In this document: piece by piece, positions 1 to 6,348 of the stretch
Numbering within the stretch: the stretch's first letter is position 1
How the letters are laid out: each line of letters begins with the position of its first letter
NCBI GenBank assembly: GCA_937916365.1
Contig: CALFSY010000132.1
Span: 1-7,186, forward strand
Direction: 5' to 3'
DNA: 7,186 nucleotides
DNA from: an uncultured Jannaschia sp.
GTDB lineage: Bacteria > Pseudomonadota > Alphaproteobacteria > Rhodobacterales > Rhodobacteraceae
Notes under the pieces: generated by a model
What the model was told of the DNA's origin: nothing
What the model saw: the letters and a program-made list of their open reading frames with translations, nothing else
Database searches by the model: none
Translations under genes and position numbers: made by a program

Positions 1-419
1 GCTTTAAGGGCGCGGGGGAGCTGACCAACGAGGTCACCTTGGCCGAGGCCGATGTGTTACGATTTGTGCGCACCGACAAAGAATATCTGGGCAAGGATAA
101 AACCCTGAACACCGAAAATATGCCATGGGTCTGTGCCTATCTGGAAATCGAACCGCAGGGTGATATAGATGGCCATGGCGGCGAGGCGGTGATGCACAAC
201 GGCGCGGTGGTGGGTTCCACAGCGTCGGTCGTTTATGGGCACACGGTGGGTAAAATCCTGGCATTTGCGTATATCAAGCCCGAGGCTGCCGCCCCGGAAA
301 CGGCGTTAGAAGTCATAATCCATGGCCATCCACGCCCCGCGCGGGTGCTGGCCGACCCGGCCTATGATCCGCAAAGTTTGAACCCGCGCCAAGATCAAAC
401 GAATTTGGCCGCAGAATAA
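1..419 (+). CDS. C-terminal part of a dimethylglycine/sarcosine-dehydrogenase-like (GcvT-fold) FAD oxidoreductase, 5' end outside window
   Basis: The reading frame is already open at base 3 and ends with TAA at 417-419, so 138 C-terminal residues are visible and the true start lies upstream; the in-frame TTG at 39 is not a credible start. The visible part begins with a segment like FKGAGELTNEVTLAEADVLR, typical of the folate-binding GcvT domain of dimethylglycine dehydrogenase-type proteins, followed by a lysine-rich 'YLGKD' element. It ends with the aminomethyltransferase C-terminal barrel: GGEAVMHNG, VVGSTASVVYGHTVGK, and a final PAYDP. Family members oxidise N-methyl groups (dimethylglycine, sarcosine, N-methylproline-type amines) in the cytoplasm and pass the one-carbon unit to tetrahydrofolate. 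The FAD domain cannot be seen, so a free-standing GcvT-like protein is possible, though less likely. A 23-base gap separates it from the next gene. The family is fairly secure; the substrate is unknown. Confidence 0.8.
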   Translation, partial: FKGAGELTNEVTLAEADVLRFVRTDKEYLGKDKTLNTENMPWVCAYLEIEPQGDIDGHGGEAVMHNGAVVGSTASVVYGHTVGKILAFAYIKPEAAAPETALEVIIHGHPRPARVLADPAYDPQSLNPRQDQTNLAAE

Positions 420-426
420 CCGATCT

Positions 427-432
427 AAGGGG
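427..432 (+). promoter_or_regulatory. Ribosome binding site for the secreted-protein gene
   Basis: AAGGGG lies 10 bases before the ATG at 443, within the short gap after the preceding stop. It supports that ATG as the start, as does the signal peptide that begins immediately after it. Confidence 0.55.
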
Positions 433-442
433 ATCGCCCGCC

Positions 443-1165
443 ATGGCATCATCTTATCACAGTAATGCGCCGAATTGGAGGCGCCTCTGTCTGTGTGCGG
501 CGGTGGCGGGGATTATGCTTTTTGCGCCGATCGCAAATGCCACGCCGGACCCATGGGCAGAGGTGCGCGATCCATTCATCGGTGCTGACGCGGATCGCTA
601 TGTCGTTATGCGTTTAACCCTACTGCATTTAGGCACCCATTACCAATACCGGGATGTGTATGAAATGGTTGAAATTTCCGTCTGGGACGGACGTGTATTA
701 AACAGGTGTGTTCTTCATATCGTTGATGCGCATGATACAACGGCCAACGGCGATTGGGTTTACGAAAATACCGGGGCCGACCCCGGTTGCACCGATGTGC
801 TGGGGTCTGAGCTTGCGGCTGGACGGGATATAAACTTACTACCTGATGTCAGCGTCACGCTTAGCGATGAGGGTGCCGTTCTCCTCCATACCCAAGGTGA
901 TAGCAGAATCTTGGCCACAGCCGATTTTGTGCAAACGCGGCTTGCGGCAATGACCGCGGGCGAACGCGAGGCCTGCCTTACGCAAGAGGAGACGTGGCCC
1001 ATGTTTGGGGGATGTCACCTGCCTGGCTATAGTGGTGAATATTGCTCTGTTTATGCGCGGCCCCGAACCACGCGTGAGATGGTTTTTATACCTATTCATT
1101 GCGCAGGGCAAAGTTTGTATTGGTTGGCCGTTGGGCGTGCATATTGGGATGCGCACGTGCCGTGA
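443..1165 (+). CDS. Secreted protein of unknown function with six cysteines in the mature part
   Basis: The 240-residue product is not recognised as a known family. Residues 1-33 form a signal peptide: polar start, arginines at 13-14, a hydrophobic core (about 15-30), and an ANA cleavage site after residue 33, so the mature protein should be periplasmic or extracellular. There is no lipobox cysteine at the cleavage site. The mature chain has cysteines at 89, 116, 178, 191, 201 and 220, an even number compatible with three disulfides; the last four cluster in the C-terminal third. No transmembrane helix is seen in the mature part. It sits between a demethylase-type enzyme and enolase-superfamily enzymes, all cytoplasmic, so its role in the operon is unclear; ligand binding or an unrelated insertion are both possible. 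Base composition at 601-720 is about 40-45% GC by hand count, lower than the flanking genes, which suggests a different origin. Confidence 0.75.
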   Translation: MASSYHSNAPNWRRLCLCAAVAGIMLFAPIANATPDPWAEVRDPFIGADADRYVVMRLTLLHLGTHYQYRDVYEMVEISVWDGRVLNRCVLHIVDAHDTTANGDWVYENTGADPGCTDVLGSELAAGRDINLLPDVSVTLSDEGAVLLHTQGDSRILATADFVQTRLAAMTAGEREACLTQEETWPMFGGCHLPGYSGEYCSVYARPRTTREMVFIPIHCAGQSLYWLAVGRAYWDAHVP

Positions 1166-1179
1166 TCCATCGCCTAAAA

Positions 1180-1185
1180 AGGGGA
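1180..1185 (+). promoter_or_regulatory. Ribosome binding site for the first enolase-superfamily gene
   Basis: AGGGGA, within a longer purine run at 1176-1186, lies 7 bases before the ATG at 1193. This is the strongest Shine-Dalgarno sequence in the operon and supports that start. The next two enolase genes begin inside the preceding gene and so probably rely on ribosomes loaded here. Confidence 0.6.
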
Positions 1186-1192
1186 ACCTTAC

Positions 1193-2305
1193 ATGAAAAT
1201 CACCCGTATCCGCGTTTTTCAAACCGATCTGCCTTATGTGGATGGTGGCTATTGCTGGGGGGCGGGCAATGTGATCGAGGTTGCGCGCGCCTCCGTCGTG
1301 GTGGTTGAAACCGATGCGGGGGTTTCTGGGTGTGGGGAATTCACGCCATGCGGTGAAAACTATATGGTGGCCCATTCGGCGGGGGTGCCCGCCTTGGCGC
1401 GGTTGGTCGCGCCGCGTTTGATCGGCCAAGACCCGCGCGATGTGGTGCGTATTGAGGCCCTGATGGATGACACCGTGCAAGGCCACGGATACGCCAAATC
1501 GCCGTTTGATGCCGCCTGTTGGGACATTTTGGGTCAATCCCTGAACGCCCCGTTGTGGCGACTTTGGGGTGGGCGGTTGACCCATGGGGCGCCGATGTAT
1601 CGCGTCGCCCCGCAGCGTAGCCGCACAGAAACCGAGGCCGAGCTTAACCGCCATCGCGCGGCGGGGTATCGGCAGTTTCAGATTAAGGTGGGCGCCGATT
1701 GGGCGCGTGACATCGACACGATCCGCGCCTTGGTGCCGTTGTTGCAGCCCGGTGAAAAAGCCATGGCCGACGCCAACCAAGGTTGGCGGGTGGATGATGC
1801 CATTCGCGTGGCGCGGGCCACCAATGACCTGGATTTCATCTTGGAACAACCCTGCCGCACTTATGAGGAATGTCAACAGGTGCGCCGCGTTGCCCATCAC
1901 CCGATGAAGTTGGATGAATGCGTCACCGGCATGGCCGCCGCACAGCGCATTGTGGCCGATCGCGGGGCAGAATTGGTGTGCCTTAAAATCTCAAACCTGG
2001 GCGGGTTGTCCAAGGCGCGCCGCGTGCGCGATTATCTGGTCGCGCATCGGTTTCCCGTGGTGGCCGAGGACAGCTGGGGTGGCGAAATTGCCACCGCTGC
2101 GTTATCCCATTTTGCGGCCACTACCCCGCCCGAATACCTGCACAACACCACGGATTTGATGAACTATAACACCCGATCCACCGGCGTGGGCGGGGCCGTG
2201 GCGCAGGGTGGCAAATTGTTCGCCCCCGATGCCCCGGGCCTGGGTGTGGCCCCCGATTTTGATAGTTTGGGCAACGCGGTTGCCGTTTATGGAAACGCGC
2301 CGTGA
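1193..2305 (+). CDS. Mandelate racemase/muconate lactonizing family enzyme, probable cis-3-hydroxy-L-proline dehydratase-like (paralog 1)
   Basis: The 370-residue length is usual for the family. The N-terminal capping domain carries CGEFTPCG (47-54) and GHGYAK (97-102); the barrel carries the expected catalytic set. Lys165 (QFQIKVG) and Lys265 (CLKISNLGG) are the facing acid/base lysines. Asp193 (MADAN), Glu218 (ILEQPC) and Asp241 (KLDE) are the Mg2+ ligands. The end has AEDSWGGEI (291-299) and PGLGVAPD. These motifs, their spacing and the N-terminal FQTDLP...GGYCW pattern recall the cis-3-hydroxy-L-proline dehydratase of Labrenzia aggregata more than the betaine epimerase HpbD; position 320 is Thr, not the cage Trp of HpbD. 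That enzyme makes 1-pyrroline-2-carboxylate from cis-3-hydroxyproline. The comparison is from memory. A good ribosome binding site precedes it, and its TGA overlaps the next start. Epimerase activity is the main alternative. Confidence 0.85.
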   Translation: MKITRIRVFQTDLPYVDGGYCWGAGNVIEVARASVVVVETDAGVSGCGEFTPCGENYMVAHSAGVPALARLVAPRLIGQDPRDVVRIEALMDDTVQGHGYAKSPFDAACWDILGQSLNAPLWRLWGGRLTHGAPMYRVAPQRSRTETEAELNRHRAAGYRQFQIKVGADWARDIDTIRALVPLLQPGEKAMADANQGWRVDDAIRVARATNDLDFILEQPCRTYEECQQVRRVAHHPMKLDECVTGMAAAQRIVADRGAELVCLKISNLGGLSKARRVRDYLVAHRFPVVAEDSWGGEIATAALSHFAATTPPEYLHNTTDLMNYNTRSTGVGGAVAQGGKLFAPDAPGLGVAPDFDSLGNAVAVYGNAP

Positions 2306-3417
2306 AAATCATCCGCATCACTGTCTATCACGTTGATCTGCCGCTGGCACAGCCCTATTGGCTATCGGGTGGGCGTTTGCGGTTTGATGTTTTGGACGCA
2401 ACATTTGTGAAACTGGAAACCGATGCGGGCCTAACCGGTTGGGGCGAGGGCACGCCATGGGGCCATACCTATGTGCCCGCCCATGGCCCCGGCATTCGCG
2501 CAGGCATCGAAACGATGGCACAGGCCATTTTAGGCCTTGATCCACGCTGTGTTGAAGCGGTGGAACACGCGATGGATCTATGCCTGCCTGGCCATTTATA
2601 TACCAAGGCACCGATTGATATGGCCTGTTGGGATATTGCGGGGCAGGCCGCAGAACTGCCCATTGCCAAAATGCTGGGCGCCGGTGATGCAGACGGCACG
2701 TGGATTGCATCCTCCATCTCCTCTGGTGATCCAGACTATATGCTGAATCTCATCAAAGAGTATCGCGCGCGAGGTTATAAGGTGCATTCGGTCAAGGTGG
2801 GGGGAGATGTGACCGCCGACATTACCCGCATTCGCCACCTTGAGGCCAACCGCCTGCCTGATGAACGCATCCTCTATGACGTCAATCGCGCCTGGACCAG
2901 GCGCGAGGCCGCGTTGGTTATGAACGCCACCGCCGATTTAGGCATCACGGTGGAACAACCCTGCGAAACGCTTGACGATATTGCCGCCCTGCGCCGCATC
3001 ACCACCGCCCCGATCAGCGTGGATGAAAGCCTGGTTACCCTCCAAGATGCCGCGCGGATCGCCCGCGATGGTCTGGCCGAGGTGTTTGGCATCAAACTTA
3101 ATCGCGTGGGTGGGCTGACGCGTGCGCGGCGGATGCGCGATATTGCACTGGCCCATGGTATCCAGATGTATGTTATGGCCACTGGTGGGTCTGTTTTGGC
3201 CGATACCGAGGCCGCGCATCTGGCCCAATCGGTGCCTGCCGCATTTCGGCTGGGCACTTGGGCGTGCCAAGATATGATCACGTTTGATCCCGCCCCCGGC
3301 CACGGGGCGCGCAACGAAAATGGCAAACTCATGGTTAGCGACGCGCCCGGTTTGGGTGTTGCGCCCGATGAAAACCGCCTTGGCCCGCCCCTTGCAACAT
3401 ATGAGGTTTCAACATGA
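2302..3417 (+). CDS. Mandelate racemase/muconate lactonizing family enzyme, HpbD-like cage but altered active-site loop (paralog 2)
   Basis: The 371-residue protein starts at GTG 2302, which overlaps the previous TGA as GTGA, implying translational coupling. The start aligns exactly with the MKI(T/I)RI opening of paralog 1. Catalytic residues are present: Lys165 (HSVKVGG), Lys265 (FGIKLNRVGG), and metal ligands Asp193 (LYDVN), Glu218 (TVEQPC) and Asp241 (SVDES). The capping domain has WGEGTPWG and GHLYTKAPID. As I recall HpbD (4-hydroxyproline betaine 2-epimerase), Tyr57 and Trp320 fall at its aromatic cage positions for the quaternary amine, hinting at a betaine or N-methylated substrate. 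Unlike its two neighbours and HpbD, the acidic pair before the W-G-G/S motif is replaced: residues 292-297 read MATGGS instead of E/D-D-x-W-G. The reaction is probably a 1,1-proton transfer or a dehydration with altered substrate contacts; which one cannot be told here. Confidence 0.83.
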   Translation: MKIIRITVYHVDLPLAQPYWLSGGRLRFDVLDATFVKLETDAGLTGWGEGTPWGHTYVPAHGPGIRAGIETMAQAILGLDPRCVEAVEHAMDLCLPGHLYTKAPIDMACWDIAGQAAELPIAKMLGAGDADGTWIASSISSGDPDYMLNLIKEYRARGYKVHSVKVGGDVTADITRIRHLEANRLPDERILYDVNRAWTRREAALVMNATADLGITVEQPCETLDDIAALRRITTAPISVDESLVTLQDAARIARDGLAEVFGIKLNRVGGLTRARRMRDIALAHGIQMYVMATGGSVLADTEAAHLAQSVPAAFRLGTWACQDMITFDPAPGHGARNENGKLMVSDAPGLGVAPDENRLGPPLATYEVST

Positions 3418-4559
3418 AGATGCAGCCCATTCAAACACGTGCATCCACCACTGAATGCCGGATTACCCGCATCCGTCTTTGGCATGTGCCCTTGACCAGT
3501 CACAAAACCTATTACATGGCCGATGGCAAAACCTGTGACACTGTTGAAACCGTTGTAATTGCGGTTGACACCGACGCCGGTTTCACCGGGTGGGGGGAGG
3601 TGTGCCCAATCCCGCACTATCTGCCCGCCTATGCGCGGGGTGTGGCCCCCGCGATACAAGAGGTGGCGCCGGTGCTGATCGGGGCCAACCCCGTGGGGGC
3701 AGAGGCCGTGATGGCCCGCATTGATACGTATTTACAGGGCCACGTTTACGCCAAATCCGCGATTGATATTGCATTGTGGGATATTACGGGCCAGGTGGCG
3801 GGCCTACCGCTTCACGCGCTTGTGGGTGGGCGGCGGCAGGCCGATTTACCCCTGTATCATTCCATCACGTGCATCGCCCCCGATGATATGGTCGACATCG
3901 CGCATGAGGCGCAGGCCCAAGGTATCATGCAGTTTCAGGTAAAACTGGGCGCCTCGGGTGATTGGCAAACCGATGTTGAACGCCTAACCAAGGTGCGCGC
4001 GGCCGTGGGCCCCGGCCCATTGGTGTATGGCGATTGGAACTGTGGGGCCACGTCGCTGACGGCCAGCCGCGTGGGCCGCGCCGTGGCGCATCTGGATGTG
4101 ATGTTGGAACAACCCTGCGCCACACTGGCCGATTGCGCCCGTGTGCGTGCGGCAACCGGCCTGCCCATGAAGATTGATGAACTGGCCCACGACACCACCA
4201 CCTTGATGGAAGGGCACGCCTTGGGCATCATGGATGCGGTGGCGTTAAAATTGTCAAAATTCGGCGGGGTATCGGCCCTGCGTCGCGCGCGGGATCTGTG
4301 CCTGCACCTGGGGGCAAAAATGTGTATCGAAGACACCTGGGGTAGCGACATCACCACCGCCGCCCTGCTGCACCTGGGCGCGGCAACGGCCCCCGACCGG
4401 GTGCTGAACGTGTGTGATTTGTCAGGCTATGTTGCCCCCCGCCTGGCCGAGGATGCGCCCACCCGCCACCAGGGGCGCATTGCCCCGCCCGAAGGGCCGG
4501 GGTTGGGCATTACCGTTGACGCCGCCCGCCTTGGGGCCCCTGACCTAATTTTGGATTAA
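3414..4559 (+). CDS. Mandelate racemase/muconate lactonizing family enzyme (paralog 3)
   Basis: The 381-residue protein starts at ATG 3414, overlapping the preceding TGA as ATGA. Compared with its paralogs it has about 14 extra N-terminal residues before RITRIRLW; ATG 3420 is an alternative start, but the overlap favours 3414. All catalytic residues are visible: Lys177 (FQVKLG), Lys279 (ALKLSKFGG), and metal ligands Asp207 (YGDWN), Glu232 (LEQPC) and Asp255 (KIDE). The acidic loop is intact as Glu306-Asp307 in CIEDTWGSD. The capping domain has WGEVCPIPHY and GHVYAKSAID. The position matching the HpbD cage Trp is Cys334, so a betaine cage like that of HpbD is not evident. It belongs to the same subgroup as the two upstream genes and lies 4 bases before the aminotransferase gene. 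A racemase/epimerase or dehydratase acting on a proline-related or other amino acid is likely; the substrate is not determined. Confidence 0.83.
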   Translation: MKMQPIQTRASTTECRITRIRLWHVPLTSHKTYYMADGKTCDTVETVVIAVDTDAGFTGWGEVCPIPHYLPAYARGVAPAIQEVAPVLIGANPVGAEAVMARIDTYLQGHVYAKSAIDIALWDITGQVAGLPLHALVGGRRQADLPLYHSITCIAPDDMVDIAHEAQAQGIMQFQVKLGASGDWQTDVERLTKVRAAVGPGPLVYGDWNCGATSLTASRVGRAVAHLDVMLEQPCATLADCARVRAATGLPMKIDELAHDTTTLMEGHALGIMDAVALKLSKFGGVSALRRARDLCLHLGAKMCIEDTWGSDITTAALLHLGAATAPDRVLNVCDLSGYVAPRLAEDAPTRHQGRIAPPEGPGLGITVDAARLGAPDLILD

Positions 4560-4563
4560 CGCT

Positions 4564-5844
4564 ATGCACAAACACCATACGCAATCTGAATGGATTGATC
4601 GCGCCCGCGCCGTTCTACCCGCCGCCGGTTTCGGCAATTTCGACCCCGGTATTATTATCGCGCGCGGCCAAGGCAGCCGTGTTTGGGACGAAGGCGGCAA
4701 CGAATACGTCGATTATTTAATCGGGTCAGGGCCCATGTTGTTAGGTCACGGCAACCCCGAGGTGATGGAGGCCGTTTTAGAACAACTGCCCAAAGGCATG
4801 ACCTTTTTCGCCAACAACGCGCGCGGTATTGAGCTGGCCGAGGCGATCGTTGACGCCGTGGCGTGTTGTGAACAGGTGCGGTTCGTTGCCTCGGGCGGCG
4901 AGGCCGATATGTATGCCATGCGCCTGGCCCGCGCCTATACCGGCCGCGACAAAATTTTGAAGTTTGAAGGCGGCTATCACGGCATGAGCGCGGAGGCACA
5001 GATGAGCCTGGCCCCCACGCGCCACGTCAATTTTCCCACGCCCGTGCCCGATAGCGCGGGTATCCCCCAAAGTGTGGCCGATCAGGTTTTGGTCGCGCCC
5101 TATAATGATCTTGACGCTGTGGCATCGTTGTTTGACGAACACGATGATGTGGCGGCCATTATTGTGGAACCACTCCAACGGATCATTCCGGCGCAACCTG
5201 GGTTTTTGCACGGGTTGCGCGCGCTGTGTGACGAACATGCGGTCTTGTTGGTGTTTGACGAAATCGTCACGGGGTTTCGCCTGGCCTATGGCGGGGCACA
5301 AGAACGCTATGGGGTTATCCCCGATATTTGCACATTGGGTAAAATCGTAGGCGGCGGGTTTCCGTTGGCCGCGCTGGGCGCCTCGGCACAAATCATGGCG
5401 CATTTCGACAAGGCGCTTGCCGGCCAAGACAAATGGTTGATGCAGTTTGGCACCCTATCGGGCAATCCCGTCGCGGCGGTGGCGGGCTTAAAAACGATGG
5501 AGATACTGCGCCGCGAGGGGCAGTATGATCGTCTGCGTGCATTAGGGCAGCAGGTGCAAACGATGCAAGCGACGGCATTAACCCAGGCGGGCATCGCCCA
5601 CCGTATCTGCGGTGACCCAACACTGTTTGATATTTATTTCACCGACGCCGAATGCATCGATTACCGCAGCGCCACACACCGTAACCCAAAAATGGGTGAA
5701 ATTTGGAACGCGACCCTGCGCGCGCACGGCGTGTTCAAATCCCCGGGCAAAATGTATACGCCACTTTCGTTAACCCAGGCAGACCTAGACCTAACACAAA
5801 CGGCCGTCATAGCGGCAGCACAAGCGGTGGCCACGATGTCGTGA
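4564..5844 (+). CDS. Class III PLP-dependent aminotransferase, glutamate-1-semialdehyde aminomutase-like
   Basis: The 426-residue length matches class III (ornithine/GABA/GSAM) aminotransferases. Visible motifs in order: ASGGEADMYAMRLARAYTGR (109-128), a cofactor phosphate and substrate region where the usual SG(T/S)EA has become SGGEA; KFEGGYHG (133-140) with the ring-stacking Tyr-His; VFDEIVTGFR (230-239) with Asp232 binding the pyridine nitrogen; TLGKIVGGGFP with Lys260 as the Schiff-base lysine; and FGTLSGNP (295-302). The sequence is closest in style to HemL/GSAM, but its placement after three enolase-superfamily genes argues for a catabolic role rather than tetrapyrrole synthesis. A possible substrate is an amino-keto acid from the ring opening of 1-pyrroline-2-carboxylate; this is inference. 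ATG 4564 is 4 bases after the upstream stop and has no clear Shine-Dalgarno, consistent with coupling. The gene ends with TGA, probably closing the operon. Confidence 0.88.
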   Translation: MHKHHTQSEWIDRARAVLPAAGFGNFDPGIIIARGQGSRVWDEGGNEYVDYLIGSGPMLLGHGNPEVMEAVLEQLPKGMTFFANNARGIELAEAIVDAVACCEQVRFVASGGEADMYAMRLARAYTGRDKILKFEGGYHGMSAEAQMSLAPTRHVNFPTPVPDSAGIPQSVADQVLVAPYNDLDAVASLFDEHDDVAAIIVEPLQRIIPAQPGFLHGLRALCDEHAVLLVFDEIVTGFRLAYGGAQERYGVIPDICTLGKIVGGGFPLAALGASAQIMAHFDKALAGQDKWLMQFGTLSGNPVAAVAGLKTMEILRREGQYDRLRALGQQVQTMQATALTQAGIAHRICGDPTLFDIYFTDAECIDYRSATHRNPKMGEIWNATLRAHGVFKSPGKMYTPLSLTQADLDLTQTAVIAAAQAVATMS

Positions 5845-5978
5845 TGTCGTCGGATGGGGGAGAAGATAGTGTTGAGCGTGTAGTGTTATTTTCACGCCAT
5901 TGGAAAGCATGAATACAAGTCCTACTCAATTCATCCGGTGTCCACCCCCACCCTGAGGCAATGCCATCGTAGTCCGAA
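5845..5978. other. Convergent intergenic region without a recognisable terminator
   Basis: This separates the plus-strand operon from the minus-strand pair, so both transcripts should end here. I looked for GC-rich hairpins followed by T or A runs and found none convincing. A weak pair GCGTG (5876-5880) / CACGC (5893-5897) and an AT-rich pair ATGAAT (5909-5914) / ATTCAT (5929-5934) are both too short or have large loops. Termination may be Rho-dependent. Confidence 0.4.
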
Positions 5979-6347
5979 CTAAAAGATCGAATAAACGTTG
6001 CACGCCGAAAGCGCCACGTATGAATCGCATTGATCGCCCATGGGACCTGGAAAAATAATCCCCACATAAACAGGGCGGCGTCCGATTTCACGCCTTATGT
6101 TGGTTTCATAATAGCTTTGAACAAGGTTCATTTGCAACTGAAACCCCTCATTATTATATAAAAAATAATCACTTCTGAGGCGATCATAATTTGGCAAAGC
6201 CCAGCAAAAATCCCTACCATTTGCGATGTCTTCGGCAGCTTGTTGAATATCACGCGATACTTGTTGGTTTGTTCGTGTAATTATAAAATTTAGTGCAATA
6301 AAAAACCCCAATATCAACACAAAGAATATCACAGTAAACGTTTTCAT
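5979..6347 (-). CDS. Small protein with one N-terminal membrane segment, candidate immunity/partner of the upstream toxin-like protein
   Basis: The preferred start is the ATG at 6347, giving 122 residues; it lies one base after the TAA of the upstream gene, so the two are very likely co-translated. A longer frame from 6392 would overlap that gene and adds nothing recognisable. Residues 4-24 (FTVIFFVLILGFFIALNFII region) form a single strongly hydrophobic helix, a signal anchor or uncleaved signal, leaving about 98 mostly polar residues on one side of the inner membrane. Cysteines lie at 48, 107 and 116. I do not recognise the family. A short membrane-anchored protein directly after a toxin-like gene is a common arrangement for an immunity protein, but no similarity supports that. 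The gene is AT-rich: two lines inside it (6121-6180 and 6301-6360) count to about 30-32% GC. Confidence 0.65.
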   Translation of the reverse strand: MKTFTVIFFVLILGFFIALNFIITRTNQQVSRDIQQAAEDIANGRDFCWALPNYDRLRSDYFLYNNEGFQLQMNLVQSYYETNIRREIGRRPVYVGIIFPGPMGDQCDSYVALSACNVYSIF

Positions 6348-6348
6348 G

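Noticed and set aside
39..419. A complete small gene starting at TTG 39
   Set aside because: The frame and its family similarity continue upstream to the window edge, so this is an internal codon of a truncated larger gene.
839..1900. Long open frame (353 codons) on the minus strand
   Set aside because: It lies antisense across the secreted-protein gene and paralog 1, both well supported by signal peptide, ribosome binding site and catalytic motifs. Its product has no recognisable motif and is rich in Arg, Pro, Gly and His, as expected for an antisense shadow in GC-rich DNA.
2874..3659. 261-codon minus-strand open frame
   Set aside because: It is antisense to paralogs 2 and 3, with no motif and low-complexity composition; it is a shadow of the real genes.
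4777..5427. 216-codon minus-strand open frame
   Set aside because: It is antisense to the aminotransferase, which has complete class III motifs; no independent support.
5835..5850. Tandem 8-base repeat GATGTCGT x2 across the aminotransferase stop, plus the small palindrome CACGATGTCGTG (5832-5843)
   Set aside because: Too short to be meaningful; no T-run follows, so it is not a convincing terminator.
5807..6091. 94-codon minus-strand frame in the convergent gap
   Set aside because: It overlaps the ends of two better supported genes, lacks a ribosome binding site and recognisable motif. I considered it as a frameshifted tail of the small membrane protein, but nothing in the sequence demonstrates that.
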